A DNA stretch of 64,000 nt from Luzula sylvatica (GCA_946800325.1 OX326959.1:22807742-22871741), one strand, 5' to 3'; counted from the first letter of the stretch, positions 24,855-36,417 are shown. A program made the numbers and translations. Notes: generated by a model not told the origin, from the sequence alone.

Positions 24855-25013
24855 ATGATTGGGTCCCCGAGGTGTCACCGGTACGAGATGTCACGTGAGT
24901 GGGAGGTGGTAGAAATGGCTTGGACCATGCTTAGAATCGACTATTCTCGCCTTATCTGGCTTCTCTTCGGACTTTTTTCTTACGAAAACCACGAGGGCAT
25001 ACCAAGAATCTAG
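24855..25013 (+). CDS. Conserved upstream ORF of WNK-B, 52 residues
   Basis: ATG at 24855, TAG at 25011-25013, again ending 131 nt before the kinase ATG (25145). Same length and reading as the WNK-A upstream ORF: the core from YEMSREWEVVEMAW to LLFGLFSYENHEG is kept except I24T and F34I. Replacements cluster at the ends (residues 3, 5, 9, 49, 50), as expected if the middle and the hydrophobic C-terminal half carry the function. Nearby leader sequence has indels relative to copy A, while this ORF has none. Confidence 0.72.
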   Translation: MIGSPRCHRYEMSREWEVVEMAWTMLRIDYSRLIWLLFGLFSYENHEGIPRI

Positions 25014-25144
25014 CATACCTGATATCCAATTATTTTCTACAAATCATACTTCTTTAGCTTAATCTCAAATTCGAATTCGAATTCTGTTTTTTTTCCTGTT
25101 TGGTACAATACTAAGAGTCTATTGAGTGAATACATTCTTTTGCG

Positions 25145-28100
25145 ATGTCGAGGGAGAGAGAGCAGAATATTGGAGATGGTACCAATAATAGGTACGTCGA
25201 GACTGATCCGTCTGGCCGGTATGGACGAGTAAGTATTCATTCATTCATTCACTATTGTTGGTTATAAGTTAATTTTTAGTGCCTTTTGTTTGGTTAATTA
25301 ATGTCTAATTTTTCTATCTATGCTATATTAAGATACCCCTATATTAGTATTTGTACTCAATATGTAGAGGTTAATTTAGGTAAAATGATTTTTTCTATAG
25401 ATATTTATCGAATTGAAGTTTAATAATTTCATGGTGCAATTACTTCAATTCCAATTAATCATATTGATGCTTGAATACATAATTTATTTATTTTTTCTAT
25501 TTTATAATCGAGAGAAACGTATAAATATTTGTTCCAATTGTTCTAATTGGTTTTTAATTATGTATACTATATTTATTTTATTAGATCCGGTGACTAAGTA
25601 ATTATGCAATGCTTAATTAACAATATAGTTCTATAAAAGGGAGACTTTAGTTGCACATTATTTATTTTCAACGAACGTACCAATTTGATCGACAAAGATT
25701 TAAAAATCTTTTAGTTGGAATAAATCAAAGAAATTTATTGCTTGTGCCTCTCAATAACTTCCATAATTTATATTTTAATGTTTCTGAGTATTACAAGTCA
25801 TGTATTTCAAAGATTTTTGAATAGGTTAATTTACGCTGTGGAATCGAAGTTAATTCTAAGATCTCGAGAAAATCATCTAATTTATATTTTAATGTTTCCG
25901 AGTATTACATGTAATGTATTCAAAGATTCTTGAATATGTTAATTAATTACGTCGTGGAATCGAAATTAATTCTACGATCTCGAGAAAATCATCTCAATAA
26001 ATTATGCAAACGATAATATGAAGGTACAAATGCTTAATTTAGGCGGCGTTGAGCCAAAATAATTTGTAGAAATAAAGTGAATTATTGTTTAAAAAAAATT
26101 ATGAATGGAAAAGGTGCTGATATGTAAATGCTTCTTTTGTTGATTCTGTAATGTGGGGTTTGAGTCTAGAAATTTATAATTGATTTATAAAGAGAAAAAG
26201 GCCAAAGATTTATGACCATTATATTAGCATTAGGATGGTAAAGGTAATGATCTTATTTAAAGGGACTTGAGTGCACAAAAACACCAAATCCTAGTTATAT
26301 TAATAGATTAATCTAAAAAAACAATTATACGAGCCTTCGTATTCTTTATGACTTCCGTGATCAAAATGTAAAAAAATGACACATGAAAATCTCTCATTCA
26401 ATGTATACATAAATTTACAGTTTAATGAAGTATTGGGAAAAGGAGCGATGAAGACTGTCTACAGAGCATTCGACGAACAAAACGGAACAGAAGTGGCCTG
26501 GAATCAGGCGAAAACGCGTGACCTGATGCGGACATCCGATGCACTACGACGCATGAACTCAGAGGTGCATTTACTGAGCACTCTCTCTCACGATTCCATT
26601 ATCACGTTCCACGCCTCGTGGGTCGATCTTGAAAAGGGAACCTATAATTTCATTTCGGAATTGTTCACCTCCGGAACTCTCCGCGAGTACGCTCATTATC
26701 AAGTTTCTACTTATATTTTGTAATAAATATTGGATGGTCGTGAAAATATTTTTATCATGTTAGGTACCGACTGAAGTACCCGCGAGTGAATTTGAAGGCA
26801 ATAAAGAGTTGGGCCAGACAAATATTGGATGGACTGGTCTACCTGCACGGTCACGATCCGCCTATAATACACCGTGACATCAAATGCGACAATATTTTCG
26901 TAAATGGGCATCTCGGTCAAGTCAAGATAGGAGATTTTGGTCTATCTGCCGAACTCGGGGACTCAGAATCCGCTCATAGTGTTATAGGTAAGAAAAAAAA
27001 TGTACTCATTTTTCGGATTAGTAATTGAAATATTAGATAATTAGATTCTGAAAAATAATATTATTTTGTGAAATTATGATTGTAGGGACGCCGGAGTTCA
27101 TGGCGCCAGACGTATACAAGGAAGACTATAATGTTTTGGTGGATATATATTCTTTTGGGATGTGCATGCTCGAGATGCTCATATCTGATTATCCATATAG
27201 TGAGTGCTCCAACCATACTCAAATCTACTCGAAAGTTACATCAGTAAGCCAACTAAATGATCGTTTTATTTTAATATACATGGCATTTTTTCAAAAACCC
27301 CAATTTTTTTGTGTGTATATTATCAAAACTCCTCTCAATTTTTAGATACCCACGGAAATTCCCTACAAATGGATTGAATTATTTTTTACCCCCTACTAAT
27401 GTAAACTTTAAATTTTCATCCAACTTCCCTTTTTGGGACAAAAATGCCACTCTTAATTTTTTTATAAATTCTTTTATTCAATATAAATTCATAATTACAT
27501 AAATAAATAAAATATTTCGGGATATTGTATTTAAAATTATTTATTAAAATATTTTACATCACGTTTGTTTATTGTACTATTCTATAATATACATAAAGTA
27601 TTATTTATTAAGTAAATACTATTTCATATTGAGTTTTTACTAAAATAATATTTTATATACAATTGTAAAATGGTATAGTATATATCATATTTCATAATAT
27701 AATATTGTGAAATATTATATCCTAAAATTTTACTTATTAGTTTTTTGAATAAATACAAATATAAACTAAATTGTGGGGGTATTTTGTTTCGAAAAAAGAA
27801 ATCCAGATGAAATGTTAAAGATAACAGTATGGGGTTAAAAAATCTAGCATATAGTTATTTTAGATCTAATAAAATAATTTAAAATGTTTAAGGAGTTTTA
27901 ATTATTGCAATTTGAACTTGATGTTATGTATAGGGAAAGTTTCCAGAAGGTTTTAAAAAAATCAATGACCCGGAAGCAAAGCGTTTCATTGGCCGATGCC
28001 TAGAAACAGCTAGCAAAAGGTCATCAGCTGAAGAACTACTGGACGATCCATTTCTTTATTTGGACGATGTTGTTTGCGTAGAAAGTTCTAAATCGTCCGT

Positions 28101-29372
28101 AGCTAGTTCTCGTAGGCCTATTATTGGTGGAAAAAACAACCATTATAATATACAGATATTCGAGCATGGACCCGAATCTGACATGCAAGGAGAGAAGACA
28201 AAAATAACCATAACCGGGAATTTAAATCCTGAAAATGACACCGTAGATCTCAAAGTTCAAATTGCTAATGAAAATGGTATGTTACACCACATTTTTCTTT
28301 TCTTTTATGAACTTCTGATCATGTTGCTTTTATCGATATTTGTGAAAATATTTCCACTCTAATAAAACCAGGTATTCCGAAGTATTTATATTTCCCATTT
28401 GACACAACGAGCGATACGCCGATCGTAGTGGCGAACGAGATGGTGGAAGAGCTAGAAATTACGGATTGGGGCCCGTCAGAAATTGCTGATATGATTGGCC
28501 AAGAGATGACAATATTGGTTCCCGGCTGGAACACAAATAATGTCGACATTAATAACGATTATGAGCTTGAGGAATATGATGAAGATGTGCGTGGAAGTAA
28601 TTGCAAGCCATTTTATTGTAATTCTCCTACGGTTTCATCTTCGCACGGGTCTCCTCCTTTTGGTGCCGGACCTTCTTCTTCCTCTCATGGTTTATTTTGC
28701 CATAATTGGCAAGGTATGTAAAACATCAAATCTTAAGCATTTATGAGTTTTGTGATATCAAGTCTATCCAATCTACCTACATATGATTTAAATTAGATTA
28801 TCATACTAATAGAGCCCTTATTTAGTTCGAGCTTTTCTTTTTCTTCCATAAACTGTGTAACAACAAATGTAGATGATCTATGCACTGATGACGAGGAAGG
28901 CTCAACGAACTCCGGCAAATATTCTTCTATGACGTACAACTCGTGCAATGAGTCAGAACCAAATCCGGAAGCCATCCCTAGATCTCGTAAAAGGGAGCCC
29001 GTTAGCCCTCACAAGTCTACTAGGTTCGGCGAAAACCCTAGAGTTGACGCATCCTCGTCGAACCAACTACAAAAGCATCGTCACTTTTTGCTCGATAATC
29101 CCTCGGCCGACCTAGATATTGTCAGAGGAAGACAAATGACTGTAGACAATAGAGGATTGTTGAGGAATCAGTCAATGGTTGATATTCGATCTCAATTACT
29201 GCACAACAGACTAGTGAATGAGTTGAATAAAAGGATGTTCAAGACCGTTGGATCGATTGAGGATATCGGGTTTGAAGTTTCGTGTCCTGATATTTTGAAT
29301 TCGAGGAGGGGTGGATCGTCGTCTTCTTCATCACGTGGGGCGCGTGGGAAGGGGAAGAGGAATCCAAGCTAG
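25145..29372 (+). CDS. WNK: WNK-B: plant WNK kinase with DFG motif, 7 exons, 638 aa
   Basis: Exons: 25145-25228, 26421-26686, 26764-26987, 27086-27243, 27934-28276, 28372-28713, 28873-29372; GT-AG introns and a continuous frame. The first four exons are the same length as in WNK-A. Kinase domain residues 29-285: GKGAMKTV with K39, N56 in VAWNQ, HRD 153-155, activation-loop S189 in [13 protein letters not shown]. Residues 174-176 read DFG, not the DLG typical of WNKs and present in WNK-A. In animal WNK1 that leucine (L369) is part of the chloride-binding site. The OSR1-like domain ([25 protein letters not shown]) is at about 340-420. Exon 5 is 5 codons shorter than in WNK-A and exon 7 is 13 codons longer. 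Intron 4 holds a 570 bp MITE. No disabling change was seen, so it is probably active, perhaps with altered ion sensitivity (inference). Confidence 0.92.
27281..27850. mobile_element. MITE inserted in intron 4 of WNK-B
   Basis: Intron 4 is 690 bp here but 123 bp in WNK-A. The extra sequence has imperfect inverted ends (TTTTTACCCCCTACT and CATTTTCATC-like words mirrored at 27770-27840) and no coding capacity. Both splice sites and the flanking intron sequence still match WNK-A. Confidence 0.65.
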
Positions 29373-29670
29373 GGTTTAGGGGTTGGGAGTTGGTATGCTA
29401 GAGTGATTTTCCTTTAAAACTTCATTTGGGTGGCAAGTGTGGATGTGTGTTCACAAACAATGCGGATATGTGTGTATGGTAATGATGTTTGGGTGATTGT
29501 AAAATGAGTTTTGGTTTGTATAATTTATAGAGATGATTTCAATTTTTCTTTTTTTATTTCTAATTGAGTGCACTAGTAATATTTTTTACTTATTAAAATC
29601 TGATATATAAGCTCTTATTATTATCTTTATTTTTTTATATTTAAATTCTTTACATGTACATCATTTTATA
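29373..29670 (+). other. WNK-B 3' UTR and downstream flank
   Basis: Matches the WNK-A 3' UTR (TTGGTATGCTAGAGTGATT, TGTGGATGTGTG) up to about 29530, then AT-rich DNA with nothing recognised. Confidence 0.6.
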
Positions 29671-29795
29671 GCAAGATACATAAACTCTCATTACCATCTC
29701 TAATTAATTACCAAGCCACCTCATTGTCTACTCTTTATCGGGTAAAGATTAGACAATGTGTAACGACAAATTAGTTAGACGGTACATGTCTTGCC
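29671..29795. mobile_element. Small foldback MITE beside WNK-B
   Basis: CATTGTCTACTCTTTA (29722) and TAAAGATTAGACAATG (29743) form a tight inverted repeat. The outer parts (AGCAAGATACATAA, and on the right GGTACATGTCTTGCC) are weaker inverted partners. Its right arm matches, inverted, the sequence at 11690 downstream of WNK-A. Confidence 0.5.
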
Positions 29796-29798
29796 TAG

Positions 29799-29990
29799 AT
29801 GAGGGGAAGATCATCTTCTTCTTCACATGAGGAGCGAGGGAAGAGGAAGAAGAACCCGTGCTTGGGGTTTACGGTTTGATATTTGGTATGCTAGAGTGAT
29901 CGCCTTTTAAACTCCGCTCAGATGTTAATTGCGGATATGTGTGTTCACAAAGAAAGGTGTGGTGTTGTAGTTTCAGTGATTGCACATCGG
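29799..29990 (+). pseudogene. Third WNK copy: relic of the last exon and 3' UTR
   Basis: The sequence encodes the serine-rich, basic tail seen at the end of both intact WNKs (SSSSSHEERGKRKKNP versus [16 protein letters not shown] in WNK-A). It then continues into homologous 3' UTR (TTTGGTATGCTAGAGTGAT, GCGGATATGTGTGTTCAC). The stop codon expected after the tail is lost (TGCTTGGGG replaces GGCTAGGGT). Nothing upstream of the tail remains. So the locus once had at least three tandem copies, or a partial duplication placed this tail here. Confidence 0.75.
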
Positions 29991-30257
29991 TTAGGGTTTG
30001 CTTGGATGCACTAGTTTTCTCTAGTACATAAAATTTTTTTTTTTTTCTAGTATATGATTTTCTAGAATAGTGAAAAGTGGAATCCTATAAGAACATACAA
30101 ATTTAGGAATTCAAGCAATGCAACCTTTGGAAATGCGATTAATTTTTTTTTTTTTGTAAATATTGTTTTAAAAAATTTACTTGTCTTATTTTATTCACAT
30201 AATTTAATTTATTATAAAAACGTAATATTATATAATAATGTATCACAAAATATAATC
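29991..30257. other. AT-rich spacer, nothing recognised
   Basis: Short T runs only. No gene or terminal repeat. Confidence 0.5.
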
Positions 30258-30706
30258 TATGTTACGCCGATACTTCTAAAATACATAAGTATCTTGAGAA
30301 TAGTGGGGTAATACGGGTAGGATACATATCGAATGCACCATGTTGAGTATCTGGTTATTTTAATACTTATTTTTTTTTTCCGAATACGGCTAGGATATTT
30401 TAAGAAACGTTAGGATACAATTGTGATACTTCGGCCCATAAAATATTTACAGAGAATTATATTGGATACTTTTAGGATATTTCTGAATTAGTTTTACGAT
30501 ACTTCTAGAATATTTCTAGGATAGTTTTATGATATTTACCTAATATTTGTATTGTTTGGTTGATTTTATTTATTATCATGATATTTAATTTAAAATTATT
30601 ATTAATTATTCATTTTATATAATATAAATACATTAAAATAATAATTATGTAGATGTATAAACTTCTTAGATTTGAAAATTGCGTATCGTAGTATCCGTAC
30701 AACATA
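30258..30706. mobile_element. GGATACG-family MITE, copy 1
   Basis: Ends TATGTTACGCCGATAC and GTATCCGTACAACATA are inverted relatives of the ends of the copies at 32442 and 43322. The interior repeats GGATAC/GTATCC words and is otherwise AT-rich. No coding capacity. Confidence 0.6.
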
Positions 30707-31036
30707 GAATATATAATGTAATGTAATATTTTATAATAATATAATGTAATTAATAAAAACAATATAACATGATAGGATATGATAAGATACTATATAATAT
30801 AACATAAAGTTAAGAAACATAATATACTGTAATAAAGTATATTATAATATATGATACTATATGTTTATGTAACATAAATTCACAATATGTATTAGAAACA
30901 ATAAAGTTTGTCAAATTTATTTAATATATGTTTATGATATTGATTATTTTATTTTAATAAAATAATGTGTTGGAAAGTTCCAACAAAATTACTACAACAA
31001 ATTTAGAACCAACTAAGTTTTGGATTTTGACTTTAT
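30707..31036. other. AT-rich spacer, nothing recognised
   Basis: Repeated ATAATAT/TATAATG words, no gene. Confidence 0.5.
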
Positions 31037-31662
31037 TTTTTACATAAAAAAACACTAAACAAATATTTTAACTTAAAATTCATCCATCAATTTCAATTTT
31101 AAAATGACACCCAAACATATACTAATAATCTTTTCAAATAATTTTACTTTCCTATACTAAAAAAGTTCCCTGTTCATCCAAACAAGCCCTGTTTTTTTTT
31201 TTTTTTTTTTGCATAAAAAACACTAAACAAATATTTTAACTTAAAATTCATCCATCAATTTCAATTTTTAAATGACACCCAAACATATACTAATAATCTT
31301 TTCAAATAATTTTACTTTCCTACACTAAAAAAGTTCCCTGTTCATCCAAACAAGCCCTGTTTTTTTTTTTTTGCATAAAAAACACTAAACAAATATTTTA
31401 ACTTAAAATTCATCCATCAATTTCAATTTTAAAATGACACCAAACATATACTAATAATCTTTTCAAATAATTTTACTTTCCTACACTAAAAAAGTTCCCT
31501 GTTCATCCAAAAAAGCCCTTTTTTTTTTTTTTGCATAAAAAACACTAAACAAATATTTTAACTTAAAATTCATCCATCAATTTCAATTTTAAAATGACAC
31601 CCAAAACTTTCCTACACTAAAAAAGTTCCCTGTTCATCCAAACAAGCCCTGTTTTTTTTTTG
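31037..31662. repeat. Tandem repeat, about 160 bp x 4
   Basis: Four direct units, recognised by CACTAAAC at 31053, 31221, 31383 and 31543 (periods 168, 162 and 160 bp). Each unit begins with a T run and ends with GTTCATCCAAACAAGCCCTG. Most of the length variation is in the T run. The fourth unit lacks about 35 bp in the middle. Units are nearly identical, so expansion was recent. No coding frame crosses a unit. Confidence 0.88.
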
Positions 31663-32252
31663 GAACCGACTTGTCGCTCTATGCGCATCATCCATACACA
31701 ACATAACAATTGTCAATAAATGAAAATCCAAAACAGTCATAGTAGGGCCTGATTATTTTCGTGACCCAAATTCAAATATCAAAAGTAGAAAACCAATCAC
31801 CCTCCAATTTAAATTGTCGGCAAGATTTCAATCAAACCCATCATATCTATAATACTATTGGATGACTTCCTCTGATTTGTGCATAAATAAAATTGCAACA
31901 GTTGATTAGATTGCACAAAACTTTGTACACAATTCTTTTTCTAATTTATTTATTCTTAAAAACTAGCAAATCATGGCTCAGAACTAAAAAGAAAACACAA
32001 TAGTGCCACCAATGATCACGAGAAACATATTGAAGCCCACATATCCAATTCAAGATTGGGCCTGTGACCCATCATTTATATATAGAAATCACATAGCTCT
32101 TTGTTTATTCTCATTAATTGTGTTCCTACTTTATGCACCAGTAAACTGTACAAAAAAAATTAAATAGTCAATATCATCCCTGAAGTTAAATCATGTCAGT
32201 CCAACTTTATATAGTTGTTCAGTCTGAAATGGAACGGTGGAATTTTGCTATT
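31663..32252. other. Intergenic DNA, nothing recognised
   Basis: No gene or repeat seen. A TATATATAG at about 32078 is promoter-like, but nothing recognisable follows it. Confidence 0.45.
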
Positions 32253-32390
32253 TTGCGCGGATAGCTTAAAAAATCAAATTTATCCGTATTGTCGTATTCG
32301 TATCGTATTCTAAATCATATGTTAAAATATCGTATTGTCGTATCCGATACATGTTGCCGTATAACCGTATCGGCATATTCGTGCAAGAGA
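32253..32390 (-). mobile_element. GGATACG-family MITE, short form, inverted
   Basis: This is the reverse complement of the short copy at 43322-43463. Both are about 140 bp and share TTAACATATGATTTAG in the middle, GATACG words and the TTGCACG/TATCCGCG ends. Confidence 0.65.
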
Positions 32391-32441
32391 GTGGAATTGT
32401 GACATGCAAAATTGATGACTAATTAATTTTATTCTATTGGT

Positions 32442-32967
32442 TATGTTGCACGGATAGGGTATCTTATCCAATTCGATACGGATACGACGATACGATAATT
32501 TTTAAAAAATCACGGATACGAATACGGCTACATAATTATTATTTTAATATATTTATATTATATATAAGTAATAAAATAAATTATATTTTTCAATTAAATA
32601 TCATGACAATAAATAAAATCAACAAAACAATACAAGTATCATAAAAATATCCTAAACTTATTCGAGAAGTATCATGGAACTAATCAACAAGTATTCTACA
32701 AGTATCCTAGAATTATCGTGTATAATTTATTCAAAAATATTACCGCCGAAATATATAATGGGCCGAATTATTATAAATGAAATATCTCAACCGTATCCTG
32801 GAAGTATCTCAGCCGTATACTACCGTATCCACGCTGTATTGAATGCATATCCTGAAAAATAAATATTAAAATAATCTGATACGCCACGTGACGTATCGAA
32901 TGCATATCTGAGCCGTATCAGTATCCTCAGGATACTTCTGTATTTTTTGAAGTATCTGCGTAACATA
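32442..32967. mobile_element. GGATACG-family MITE, long form
   Basis: Ends TATGTTGCACGGATA and GTATCTGCGTAACATA are inverted. The terminal 80 bp on each side are rich in GATACG/CGTATC. The 450-530 bp copies here and at 30258 have AT-rich middles that the 140 bp copies lack. Confidence 0.62.
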
Positions 32968-34490
32968 ATCTATCGATACTAAATAAGATGAATTTGTATA
33001 ACAGTAAGACGAGCTTAAAAGGAAGAGATAGGGAACAAATTGTGTTTATTCCACCTTCACATAAATTAAGACAAAAATTAATGTTTTAAATAGCGGCGTT
33101 GTAGCGCTATAACAGATTTTAGGGGATAAACGCTGCATCCCTTCGGAATTTAGCTCTGTAGCGTTTTGTTGTGCCGCAACGCAATATCGGATTGTTATAG
33201 CATAAAGCATACAAATATAACGATCGTAGCGATGTTATATCGTGATTACAAAGGTTGTAGTGCAATTTAATTATGTAGAAATAATTATAATAATAATAAT
33301 AGTAATAGTAATAGTAATAGTAATAATACAAATATATTCATGTTATATTGGATTAAACCTGAGAACAATTCAAGCTCTATATTAGTGATGTATTAATCTA
33401 ATTAGTACATCCATATATATTCATGTTATGTTTTTTGACCTAATATATATACTTCATGTATGTCAAATATTAATCTAATTAATATACATACATGTTTATA
33501 TTTTACCGTATAATTATCGGCCTAATATTATATTAATTATATAATAATCCTATTAACATACACATAATATTTTCGGCTAAGATGGTATCCAATCATTTCC
33601 TTTTTATGCAAATATGGCAAGGACAAGATTTCTTGTCCATTATTTCTGTTATATTATGGAAAGAATAATATATGTATATCATAAATACATGACTATATCT
33701 TTCACCATTAATATTGAATAATATATTTATGGAAAGGTTATACCATGCATATCATATCATATATCATATATGCATGTTAATTCTCGGCCAAACATATATA
33801 TAATTATTCCCAAATTAATACCCATATATATCTCATATATATATACATTATTAATTAAAAGGGCCTAATGTTTATTTGGCTCATGTAAATAATTTATATC
33901 TCATATATATTATTCACAAGCCCAAATAATTTCGGTTCAATATAAATAATTTAATTCTTCTAAAATAATACACATACATATATATCTCATATATATTATA
34001 TGTATTTGTTTATCTCGATTTACCATATTACTTCCTTGTATATTTTATATACATAATAGAGAATATTGATTCGTCTAATGAAACTAGCATTATGGTGTGA
34101 CCTAGTAGGTTCGATTTATTTGGCAACGAACTACACTCTTAGTTCGTAAATCATAAGCGGTCTCTAGTAAAATATTTTTATCACCCAAATAACATCGAAT
34201 GATCCGTGATCATTTCCTAACAAGATAGTTACCTGGTTTAATCATTTTGTTCTGCGATACTTGCTAATCACAAGGCACGTTTATTATGTCAACCCTGATT
34301 TGATTAGCGTCATTATCCTGACCGATAGTTAGACTGACAAAAGACATAATTATTATTACCAACAAATGTTAATATCATCGTGAGCATGGTCATACATTTC
34401 CTCAGTCTCAATTCAACGGGTGGCCAAAAGGTGTCTCCCTTTAAGAGGGGAACACATCACATCTTGGTTGCTCACATCCATCCTCATGCT
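32968..34490. other. Intergenic DNA, probably old repeat sequence
   Basis: At 33068-33240 a GC-richer stretch with repeated TAGCG words (GCGGCGTTGTAGCGCTATAA) looks like one end of an element whose other end I cannot find. 33286-33328 is a (TAA/TAG)n microsatellite. 33350-34070 is AT-rich with many ATATATCTCATATATAT-like words. 34080-34490 is more complex and may be non-coding retroelement sequence, without a decisive motif. Confidence 0.4.
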
Positions 34491-34499
34491 TTACTTCAT

Positions 34500-34743
34500 G
34501 AGTAAGGTTTCCCTGTGGCCGAACAGTGGAAGCCACTTGTGAAACCGCCTACGTGGCTTCGTTTCATTGGTCAATACAATATATTTTGCACATAAACCCC
34601 TACTTTATATAAATTAACAGACAGGGGCTTCCGAAAAAGTAGGGGTTTATATGCAAAAATATATTGTATTGACCAATGAAACGAAGCCACGTAGGCGGTT
34701 TCACAAGTGGCTTCCACTGTTCGGCCACAGGGAAACCTTACTC
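34500..34743. mobile_element. Mutator-type foldback MITE, 244 bp, with 9 bp TSD
   Basis: The arms 34500-34604 and 34638-34743 are almost perfect inverted repeats (one small difference near the inner end), separated by 33 bp. The ends read GAGTAAGGTTTCCCTGTGG and its complement. TTACTTCAT directly flanks both sides (34491-34499 and 34744-34752), an exact 9 bp duplication as made by Mutator-like transposases. Arms this alike imply a young insertion. It interrupts the more complex sequence of 34080-35170. A transcript through it would form a hairpin of about 105 bp. Confidence 0.88.
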
Positions 34744-34752
34744 TTACTTCAT

Positions 34753-35172
34753 GCCCTACAACATCCCATCAACCATCAGTTATGACATCATGGAAATGTA
34801 TCAAAGCATCAAGCTCCACATAAACGAATCCATGACAATCTTAGATCGTAGGATTGACCAGACTATCTATTATGGGAATCACCGATAACAATAACATGCA
34901 TATTCCCATGTAGTGGTCATTCCAGTATATAATCTCTATTACATACTCATGTTCCAAACTTGATAACCGGTATCCATGATCAGTAAAACGTGACCATCAA
35001 TTCACAATCATACTAGTGTGAGTACACAGCTTCCTATGCGAGTATGCTTGTCTCCACAAAGCATCATATGTACTACTAGGGACTCCATTTAGAATGACAT
35101 CTAATTTGATTCATAGTTTCACTATCCAAAGTCACATACTTTGATGATATGATCGAGAATGTCATTCAAGGT
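34753..35172. other. Continuation of sequence interrupted by the MITE
   Basis: No gene. The texture matches 34080-34490, so it is probably the same old element. Confidence 0.4.
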
Positions 35173-35790
35173 TTTATTGAAGGGAATAGTCCCGATCTCG
35201 GCTTGCGCAGCGGATATTAAGATCCGGTTCGGTTCCCTAAATCCGAGATCACGCCTCGACTTCGAGAGTACGATGCAAAGTATGATAGACGATTACCGGT
35301 GTGAAATTGATCAAACACGAAGGGTTGATCGCTCACATCCTTCTCTTCTCCGATGTTACGTTGGTGACTAGCCCGTGCGTCCCATACCACACGTCTCCCA
35401 CCGTTCGGACTCAGATAACACCTCTGGTTTGATCACAACTAAGAGTCACAAGTATCGCTCCTCTACTCGTATCCACCGTTAGTCGTAGCACCTCGGTCGC
35501 GGATGCACCAACATAGACGATGCACCGGCGAACTTGCTTGATCGCGTTTGATTCTCTAATCCGAGAAAACTCATTTTCTCTCTCTCTCTTTCTCTTCACA
35601 CCAACTCAACTATTGATGATGTTCTTTCAAGTGATTAGGATGAATTGAATTATTCAGGAGAGAGAGAATTATCTTATTTATACGACATATGATAAGGACA
35701 CCCAATAGGCACCAATTGGACACTCCAACTCGTGTGTACCAAAATTGCCCAAAAACATGCATTCAGTAATTGTCCGTCATAACACATCAT
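35173..35790 (-). repeat. Minus-strand LTR fragment related to the copia LTR
   Basis: Reverse complement of the family at 13225: shared blocks include GAGATCACGCCTCGACTTCGA, GTTGGTGACTAGCC, GGTTTGATCACAAC, CACCTCGGTCGCGGATGCA and GATGCACCGGCGAACTTGC. It is more diverged than the solo LTR at 36418. GTCCGTCATAAC and GTCACGACGGAC near 35770-35810 are members of the LTR palindrome class described in the findings. Confidence 0.75.
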
Positions 35791-35794
35791 AAAG

Positions 35795-36230
35795 TACGTC
35801 ACGACGGACCATCATAAAGTAGTTCCTCGACGTAGACTTCTTCTTCAATGATTATGTTATGAAATGCGCTCGTTGTATCCATTTGATAGAGCGTGAAGCC
35901 TTGGTTGGATGCGTATGCTAGAAGCAGTTGTATTGATTCGAGACGGGATACAGGCTCAAAGGTTTATTCGAAATCAATTTTTTCCTTTTGCATGAACCCT
36001 TGGGCTATGAGTCGTGCTTTGTTTGAACAACAACTCCCATTTCGTCCGATTTATTCTTGTACACCCACTTTTTGCCGATGATGGAACGTGACTTGGGTCT
36101 GGGCACAAGACTCCTCACTTATATTCGATCAAATTGGTTTGGCTCATCTTGCATTGAGTTGATACATTTGTTACTGTTGGCCTCTTCGAACGATCTCGGT
36201 TCCTCCTGAGATATGAAGGCAAAGTTCACA
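35795..36230 (-). pseudogene. Minus-strand copia reverse transcriptase relic
   Basis: On the minus strand: KWVYKNKSDEMG, then a KEKIDFE...FEPVSRLESIQLLLAYAS stretch, LYQMDTTSAFHN and IEEEVYVEE. These are the conserved blocks of copia RT up to the first catalytic aspartate region. Stops and a frameshift interrupt it. With the integrase at 38090-38770 in the same orientation it is probably the remains of one element split by later insertions. Confidence 0.8.
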
Positions 36231-36417
36231 ATTTATTTGCATGTTCCTGATTTTGTACGTACGCCTTCGAATGGATTCCTAAAATGTTGGAGAGAGGATG
36301 ATGTGTCACTTCTCGTAGGGCTCCGATGTTGGGTATCGGCGTCACTATGTAATTTCTGTAATATTTGCATAATCTTATTATGCATCCAATCGTTCCGACG
36401 AACGTGTACGTTCATCT

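Larger units (their letters stand above)
22630..29540 (+). repeat. Duplicated segment, copy B (carries WNK-B)
   Basis: Homology to copy A begins at GACGAATCTCTT and CCCCACATTG (22643-22672) and AGAGGTCCTTGATTA (22689). It is lost across later insertions and resumes at about 24570 through the leader and gene to the 3' UTR. Confidence 0.8.
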
